This document shows, in pieces, positions 57,188 to 64,000 of a DNA stretch of 64,000 nucleotides (position 1 is the first letter of the stretch; each line of letters starts with the position of its first letter). Source of the stretch: Leptasterias polaris (taxonomy: Eukaryota > Echinodermata > Asteroidea > Forcipulatida > Asteriidae); NCBI GenBank assembly GCA_037783415.1, contig JAZGTN010000165.1, positions 434,001-498,000 on the forward strand. The letters run 5' to 3'. The position numbers and the translations under genes were made by a program. The notes under the pieces are model-generated. The model ran no database searches. It was not told the origin of the DNA and worked only from the letters and a program-made list of their open reading frames with translations.

Positions 57188-58920
57188 TTATCGCTTGGTG
57201 TGGAATTTCTCAAAGCATGGTATAACACACATTGGCTTGATACACTGCTTACAAATCGTGCGAGTTTGTTTCCGATTAGAGGTGGAACTGCATACAACAC
57301 AGTCACGTTTCTTCCCGTCAACAGTCGGACCTGGAAAGTGCTGAGTTGAAAGGGCGTTTGAAGCACTTGACACTTTACGGGCATGGTGAACTGGGTTGTT
57401 CTCGAAGTTTGAAATAAGTGCCTCTATCACCTTGACCCGAAAATCCAAAGTAGACAAGCTCTTGTTTGTATGGATGCTGTTGTATACGACATTAGCATTG
57501 AGCAAACATATGTCTAGGATTGTAATAAATACACGTTTCCACCATTTGAATGTTTTGTGGGTATGAGTATAGTACGTGCATAATTGTCCTGCCAGATCCG
57601 TGCCCCCCATGTATTTATTGTAATCCTCGACTATGCACGGTTTTTTGATATGACGAAATCCTGTTGAAGTTTTCCGGCTCCGAATCTTTTTACTAGTGAC
57701 ACTGCAATCGCCATAGTTTGAGAGGAGAGTGACACGTTTTGTGTCCTGCCACATAACGCATAGTTGGCCTGCTTTCTGAAAAAATTTGGGATCTGCACCG
57801 CTTTTCATAGGAAATTTTTTGGAGTTTGCTACGTCGGGTATCCCTAGGGTGGTATAGCGCACAGTTCCACAAGCTCCGAATCCTAGCTCAGACAACTTGG
57901 AGAACAGAGCCGGGCTAGTAAACCAATTGTCCATGTAGATGCAATGTCCTTTATTTTCGAGGCCCTGCAAAAGGTTCAATACTACGTTGCCTGGTGCCCC
58001 TATTTCGGATGGATGGTTCGTCTCGGGATCACTTACAGAGGACTGGCCTTGTGGGCACCTGGGCTGCGATCCTGTGAACAACTCCCAGGCACATGTGTAC
58101 CCTGTGTCGGATTCGTTCAATGAGAAAGATTTCAATCCCCATTTTGCGGCTTTTCTTGGCATGTATTGCTTGAAGCTCACCCGTCCTTTGAATTTGACCA
58201 TCGTCTCGTCCGGTGAAAGGCTTTGTCCCGGCTGGTACACCCGGAGGAATGATGGTAGTACAATGTTTAACAGTGGCCGTAATTTAGCAAGTTTGTCACG
58301 GGGAGAGTCGCCCTCGACATCTCTGTTATTGGCGAGGTGAAAAAATCTTAGGATTGCAGTAAATCGGTTACGAGCCATGGTTGCTGAGTACAGGGGACTT
58401 CGTAGAATTTCAGACCTGGACCAATGCATGGAGTAACGAGGCCTTTTGTTGATTCCCATGCAAAGAAGTAGGGCCACGAATGCCATCATTTCAGGTACAT
58501 CAGTTGGTCTCCATGCACACTTATTTTCTGCCCCCGCTCCCAATATTTGTTCAGCATAACGATTAGTCTCTAGTACCATCATCTGCCACACTGCTTCACA
58601 AAAGTACAGTTTGAAGATTTGTATGGGGGAGAACGAACTGAAGTCTTCTGTAGCCCCGGTGTTTGCTGTAAATTTAACAGGCGGTCGCCGTGTGTAACAG
58701 TTGGCTTCACGCCATCCACACCTGAAATTCGTTTTTTTTTTTTTTTCTTACCCTTCATAGAACAGGTTAATGTGGCTGTTGATGTCGAGGCCCTCGGCTC
58801 TGTATCCTCGCTGTCTTCTGACGTGTCCGAGTCCTCAAGTGGCGATTCCTCGTCAGATGACATTTCTGAACCACTGTCTGCGAAAATTTCTTCCAAAATT
58901 TTATCATTTTCTTCGGCCAT
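57188..58920 (-). pseudogene. piggyBac transposase with one frameshift
   Basis: The N-terminal part, 58920-58579, is Asp/Glu/Ser-rich with a Lys run (KKKKKK), as in the family. The frame then shifts once, near 58683-58692: the continuation (NTGATEDFSSFSPIQIF) is read in the frame of 58591-57188. The DDE core shows LSPDETMVKFKGR (first Asp), IYMDNWFTSP (second) and YNKYMGGTDLAGQ (third). The second Asp of the usual GGxDxxDQ motif is Gly here. The C-terminal Cys-rich domain is CVVC, CKQC, C, C and H near the end. Single frameshift plus the Asp-to-Gly change indicate an inactive copy; a sequencing error could explain the frameshift but not the residue. Confidence 0.85.
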
Positions 58921-59205
58921 GTTGTAAGAATGATCTCTTACTGAAGAATGCGTGGGGGACGCTTAACGATACCGCTGAAATTTTTAAACCTGCGACGCTT
59001 CAGCACACAAGGCCAGCTTGTTACCATGGGGATGGACAAAAGGCGATTGAGGGGGCTATTTACATTTTGATAACTTACATTTGGTCGATGTGCCAGAGAG
59101 GCTCATTGGTCACCGAGAGTGCTAAAAATTCCGTGCCATACGGGCTCATTGGTTACCAAGTGGAATGTTGTTTTGAGCCGCTATGGCACGGCGGTACTGA
59201 AAGGG

Positions 59206-59623
59206 ATAAAGTAGAACAGAAGATTCATACGAAGACCTGTCGAACGTAACTCTATACCGTCTAAAGTTAGTCTTTAATACAATATCAGATTTTACGTAAT
59301 ATGTACGCGTACGCAATGAACAAAACTTATTGTTTTACAACAAGATCGAGTTACTTTAAATTTGGATCTTAATGCTTACGGGGGGGGAAAAGTACAGTTA
59401 ACGTTTTAGAGAGCTTTAAAATTGTACTTACTGCAACAAAAATACAAGGTTTGTATTTTGTTGCTGCCGTTCGTGCGTTTAATCTGTTAACTTGCAGATC
59501 TACACCAGGAAGGTTTTTCACCTTTTTGGTCCTACCTATAGGCCTAGTGTATGAAAGTTCGAAGGGATTTCCACTTTTGAAACTCGAGCCGGATCTGAGT
59601 TAGAGGGCGCTTGTCAGCACAGG
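59206..59623. other. 3' flank of G4
   Basis: Aligns with 48545-48875 downstream of G3 (AACAGAAGATTCAT, GCTGCCGTTC, TTAACTTGCAGATCT) with an extra segment at about 59500-59570. No gene. Confidence 0.6.
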
Positions 59624-61388
59624 CTAAGAAGGCACGTTAATGTAAATAGTTTCAGGGCCTCTCTCTGCATCCGAACGTAAATTTTGATATGTTGAAGGTT
59701 CCTGCGTTTCTCCGTCATCTCGTGTGAGTTCGGTATATGTGAGAGAATTGGTCAAGTCTGCCATGGCAACGGAGCACCCCTGGTGCTTGTCATGTGATGG
59801 TTTCACACGACCATCAGATGGTTGTGGGAGTGGTTCATCCCTCTGTCGTTTATTCTTTACGATGTATCATCCAATAAGAACAGCGGCTGCAACAATAAAG
59901 ATAAGGCATTCAACAACGCCCCCTATAATGACAGCTGCACGATACCACTGCCAGTATTTCTCCTCATCTGATTTGACGGAGACGTTGAAAGGAGTCCGAT
60001 ACGAATAAATGGTTGGATGATCTGACCCATCAGCCGGCAAGACGAACAACAATGAATCGTTGACACTTGTGAATGGTGTACTGTCTTGAAATGCAGTGCA
60101 TCTGATCTGAGAGTTGTTGAACTTTTCGGGAGTTACGTCAATAATGTCAAGAGTTTGTCCATTTTGACCGAGTTCAAAATAACAATCGAGGTTCTGCACG
60201 GTGTCCATATTAACGTTTACCACGCCTATGTCGACCAGGAACACGCTCCATTCATACATATCTGCCATCTGCTGTGGAGTAGACTTGAAGTCACACGTGA
60301 ATGTTGCAATCTCGTGTTCATGTAGCGTCAAGTGAGAGGGTGAGATTGAGACAGTGGCCGTGGTTGAAGACAAGACTAATAACAGCGAATCATTGACGCT
60401 TGAGGTTGGTGTACTGCCTTGAAATGCAATGCATCTGATCTGAGAGTTGTTGAACATGTCAGCAGTTACGTCGATAATCTGAAGAGTTTGTCCATTTTGG
60501 TCAAGTTTAAACCGACCATCGTGGCCATGCAACGTGCCTCGGTTTATCTTTACCTCGCTTTGGTCGAGGAGGAACACGCGCCATTTGTATTCACTCGCTG
60601 TCTGTTGTGGTGTCGAAATCAAGTCACACGTGAACCTTGCGTTATCGTGTTCATGTATCGTCATTTGAGAGGGTGAGATTGAGAGAGTCGTTGGTATCTG
60701 AAGAGGCGTAATGGAACAACTAGGACCATCGGGACGGGGACCAGCTACACACATGTAAACTCTTTCATGTTGTCAGCCTCAGTCAATTCACGCTCAACTG
60801 CATAAGTCTCACCTGGATTTACTTCTGTTTTTTCTTCAATTTGGATGGGACTGCTTGATGTGGATTCAAACCAGGTCAACAGGCTCGGGGGTCGCGTTTC
60901 GACAGAGTGCAATTAAACGAGATGGTTGATCCAACCATTGGTTGTTCAGGTTCAAAGTCACAAATCGGTTTATGCTTGGGGAGAAGTGGATTAACTGTCA
61001 ATAACGCTTTCTCACTGGGACGCCCCAGTCTATCAATCATGTTACACCAATATGTCCCAGAATCATCTCGCTGTACGTTATAGATGTGCAGGTGATAGCG
61101 GTTACTATCCCACTCAAAAGCAATGCCGGTACGTCCTGCAAAGTTTGATGAAAGGGTGGAGCAACTAGAAATTTGCTCGATGTCAGATTGTTGATTAGTT
61201 TTTCTTTGCCAACTGAAACTGTAAACAAAACAGACTGGTAAATACTCTGATCCACAAGTGAATGTTACATTACTCCCCTCAGTGACTGTAACACTCTGTG
61301 GGTTCACGTTGAAATACTGACATTCTGCCTTACAGATCAACGTGGTCAAGACAATGCTCAAAAACATACACAACTTTGTAATCTCCAT
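59624..61388 (-). pseudogene. G4: four-Ig receptor copy with three lesions
   Basis: ATG at 61388 and signal peptide as in G3. Ig1 has DSGTYWC, followed by the start of Ig2. A one-base loss at about 60891 and a two-base gain in ACACAC at 60746-60751 put the remainder in a third frame (60754-59624). Ig3 is present twice in tandem: the first copy is of the G1 type (LDQSEVKINRGTLHGHDGR), the second is diverged (VDIGVVNVNMDTVQN). Just after the transmembrane helix a Cys codon of G3 has become TGA (59867-59869). The downstream tail stays in frame and resembles G3: YTEL, STYQNL and TIYINV. This is a pseudogene unless recoded. The domain duplication is unique in the cluster. Confidence 0.88.
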
Positions 61389-61561
61389 ATTCACACACGT
61401 CCAGTAAGAGTGACAACCCGTCAATGTCTTATCAATCAAAACGTAAGGCAAGACGGCTCGTGGCAAACCAAGAAACAAACTTGTGTTTTATATGCAGTGT
61501 CAATGTTCCATCCGATGACAGCACTCTTACAGTAATAATTTACCCAACATGAAATGTCTTG

Positions 61562-61570
61562 TATTTATAG
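61562..61570 (-). promoter_or_regulatory. TATA-like box upstream of G4
   Basis: CTATAAATA on the minus strand, 174-182 bases upstream of the ATG, matching the element before G2. Confidence 0.45.
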
Positions 61571-62367
61571 ACGCGTATTTTTTTTCTTCTTTCAATAGTT
61601 ATAATGAAAATGATAGGGTATTTCCTGGTGTTTCCCTCCCACATGTTACCATGGTTTTTACTACAGTACGTACGGACGTCTTTCAATAATGCGGGAAATG
61701 GTTGTCTTGATTAACAAAACAATATGTCAACAGTTAATATCTATTTGTTGTTGTTTTTTATAAATGAGTTCCTGTTTTCACAGAGTCTCTTTAGATTTAG
61801 AGATAACAATTGGAATGCAAGTCCCTGCAAATAACCACCAACCTGACCTGGCATTGCGTCGTTTTAAAAAATTAAGCTCCAAGAATGTTGTTTATAATTT
61901 GGCTGTTCATACAGTAATAAGTACTATTACTGCATTCCACAGATAGTTTATGGACTGTGATTGGTAGAAGACTAGTCATCTGCGGAGGTGTAATAACATA
62001 GTTATTATAAAGACCGGCTCTGTGACAATTACGTGCTGTTGTGGTGGTTCTGAAAAGAACGAATGGGGTGTAACCATTCCATATTTCAGTCAGTCTGCTC
62101 TGATACTTTTGTTACTTCAAATTCAACTTAATCAAAAACAGTAGAGTGCACAACAAGTATGAAAATGATGATCCTGTTAACAAGGAATGTACAATATACT
62201 ATAGGAGATAGTCTTACTTTGTCAGATATCAATTTCCCCAAAAATGGGATAAACCAAAGATTAAAGCGCCCCAACAGTGACCCCAGTAATGAAATAGAAC
62301 GTTCATGTTATTGATTATATCAAAATAAACAAGATTGCACATTTTTCAACATAGTATTTGGGGGAAA

Positions 62368-62425
62368 AGTATATAATATGTACATGTGTACATATAGGGC
62401 TACATATGTACATATTATATACATA
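62368..62425. repeat. AT-rich inverted repeat (hairpin)
   Basis: TATATAATATGTACATGTGT is followed after about 16 bases by its near complement ATGTACATATTATATACA. Stem about 16 bp, likely a simple-sequence palindrome. Confidence 0.65.
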
Positions 62426-62833
62426 ATGTATATATGAAAAACAGTATAACAGCCAACTACTGGAACCAAGATAAGATAAGATAAGTATTTCCTGGCCTGT
62501 AAAGTTGTAAGTTGTATGTTTAAAAATGACAGCCATACTGTTAAAAGCCCTAAGACCTTATTACATTCTAGCTTACCAAAGATATCACCAAATCATGATT
62601 TTACACCCCAGCACTGTAGCCCTGGCAGTTTATCTACTGACCTTAACCCACCACCGAGACCTTGAACTTTGACCTTTTCACCTCAAAGCAACCACAACTT
62701 TCTCAAAGGCACCTCCACGCGAATGGCACTTCTATTGGAGTTAAGATCCAAAAACCATTTACCTAAACCCTCGAATGTGACGTAATACGTCCAAATGTCA
62801 CATTTAACTTAAGTTACAGTCTGGAAACGAAAG

Positions 62834-63001
62834 CCGGTGTCCTAGGGAAATCTGCCCCCGGAGATTCTGTCCCCCATATGGGAAATTAATGTGGTCTGGA
62901 GGAGGATGATTCAAAAGAGGGCGCTATCAGAAGCAGTTTGTACACTGTTCTCCATATGGGGGTACAGAATCTCCGGGGGACAGAATCTCCTGCCAAACCG
63001 G
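62834..63001. mobile_element. MITE with CCGGTGT termini, copy 2
   Basis: Inverted arms share CCGGAGATTCTGT and CCCCCATATGG. The interior contains GATTCAAAAGAGGGCGCTAT, like the copy at 34698-34851. Confidence 0.7.
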
Positions 63002-63456
63002 ACGCGCGGACGTAGGAAATGACAATATCCCTTCAGCCTAACTGGACTGAGGATAAAAAACGGACCAAGGCAAGATAGACCCAAATTTTGAAAGGTATGT
63101 TGAAACGATTAGACAATTCCATCATTAGTAACCCCCTGGAGATACAACAATCTTGGAACCTTTTGAGTAAGTATAGCGCTCTTAAAGTAGCGATCAACAT
63201 TTTCATTTTGACAAAAAGTATTTCAATTAAGAGAATAATATTGACTTGCAAAGTATACATTATTGACTTTGAGGGGGTTGAGAAACCCTTTTCAGAGCAT
63301 CTAAGCTCCATTAGGCAAATTCTGACCACCTTTTAATGACTGAGAAGTGCTAAATAATTGATCAAGGCAAAGAGCTAGCTGCATTGTGTTCATAATGGCT
63401 GATAACCTAACCATGCATACTGGCATGCATTTGATGAGCATTACACACCACGTAAA

Positions 63457-63694
63457 CATTTAAAGATTCATACCCATTTAAAGATTCATACCCATTTAAA
63501 GATTCATACCCATTTAAAGATTCATACCCATTTAAAGATTCATACCCATTTAAAGATTCATACCCATTTAAAGATTCATACCCATTTAAAGATTCATACC
63601 CATTTAAAGATTCATACCCATTTAAAGATTCATACCCATTTAAAGATTCATACCCATTTAAAGATTCATACCCATTTAAAGATTCATACCCATT
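63457..63694 (+). repeat. 18-bp tandem repeat, about 13 copies
   Basis: Perfect repeats of CCCATTTAAAGATTCATA, ending with a degenerate CCCATTTCCAAATAATG. The near-zero divergence indicates recent expansion and likely length polymorphism. No coding frame, because stop codons recur. Confidence 0.95.
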
Positions 63695-64000
63695 TCCAAA
63701 TAATGCAAAAGGAAAGGCTCTTAGGCATGACTTAACACTGCTCTGATTTCGAACCGATCCAAATTCTTTATAGCGCCCCCTGCTGTCAGTTTTTAAGCAT
63801 CATGTCTAAATGCTTCCTCGTCTCTCAAAAGAAATGCAACTTTCAAAATTGTCTTGGAGCCACTAAGCGATCCGGATTCTCGCCAAAATCTAATCGATTG
63901 GCTGATTATTTATCTTTCCACGAGGTTTCGTAGAAATTCATCTTTTAGTGTTTTTCTATAGATAGGGCCTAATCTGGTCACGTACAAGACAGGCAGACAG
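63695..64000. other. Window end, nothing supported
   Basis: A TAGCGCCCCCTGCTG word of the kind often found in dispersed repeats occurs at about 63770. No gene is visible. Confidence 0.4.

Larger units (their letters stand above)
55706..59205 (-). mobile_element. piggyBac element flanked by ATAA
   Basis: Ends CCCTTTCAGTACC and its complement GGTACTGAAAGGG are perfect 13-bp inverted repeats. Both are flanked by ATAA (55702-55705 and 59206-59209) instead of the TTAA usual for the family. The paralogous empty site at about 16264-16300 has one ATAA. 3500 bp with a frameshifted transposase on the minus strand and 1.5 kb of non-coding sequence holding a nested MITE. Confidence 0.88.
61571..63456. 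other. Right flank of the receptor cluster, no gene
   Basis: The first about 200 bp still match the duplicated flanks (GTTTCCCT, CAACAGTTAATATCTATTTG). Homology is lost after about 61800. Contains an AT-rich hairpin and a MITE. The open frames at 61764-61946 and 63088-63336 have no recognisable domain. Confidence 0.5.

Noticed and set aside
63457..63694. CRISPR-like array
   Set aside because: Units of 18 bp are directly adjacent without spacers; a simple tandem repeat in a eukaryotic genome.

Overview
This window is metazoan genomic DNA. Long non-coding stretches, GT-AG introns, an Ig-superfamily receptor family, a rhodopsin-type GPCR and a dense population of LINEs, SINEs, MITEs and DNA transposons rule out a prokaryote. 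The transposon mix (TTAA-flanked AGGCACTG MITEs, several tRNA-derived SINEs, CR1/Daphne-, L1/Tx1- and RTE-like LINEs, piggyBac, a foldback element with repeat-filled arms) and the gene types suggest a marine deuterostome, most likely an echinoderm such as a sea star. That assignment is inference.

Layout. 1-8644 is a satellite-like array of units of about 1.27 or 1.76 kb. The length difference is one 481-bp MITE-like insertion. 9.4-16.5 kb, 36.4-48.8 kb, 48.8-53.8 kb and 59.3-61.8 kb are copies of a duplicated locus, each carrying one minus-strand, apparently intronless gene for an Ig-domain membrane receptor with tyrosine (ITIM-type) motifs in its tail. Copy G1 (11943-13715) is intact with two consensus ITIMs. 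G2 (39955-45476) is split by an antisense LINE of about 3.75 kb whose own 1069-codon frame is open. G3 (48876-50312) is intact with a different tail. G4 (59624-61388) has an extra Ig domain but two frameshifts and a stop. Ectodomain and tail types are shuffled among the copies: G1+G2 share one tail and G3+G4 the other, while the third Ig domain groups G1+G4 against G2+G3.

Between the receptor blocks, 16552-22858 is a 6.3-kb foldback-type element. Its inverted arms are filled with CGTCG-type CpG-rich tandem repeats, and its interior holds an L1/Tx1-like LINE broken by a Daphne/CR1-like LINE. 25037-27159 (minus) is a three-exon gene for a secreted PAN plus F5/8C (discoidin) protein. 30293-31231 (plus) is an intronless class A GPCR. 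55706-59205 is a piggyBac element with a frameshifted transposase, flanked by ATAA rather than TTAA, and the paralogous locus preserves the empty site.

Together: the receptor family looks like a fast-evolving set of inhibitory-type (paired-receptor-like) surface proteins that grows by tandem duplication and is reshuffled and broken by mobile elements. The discoidin protein and the GPCR are unrelated neighbours. Ligands and expression cannot be read from the sequence.
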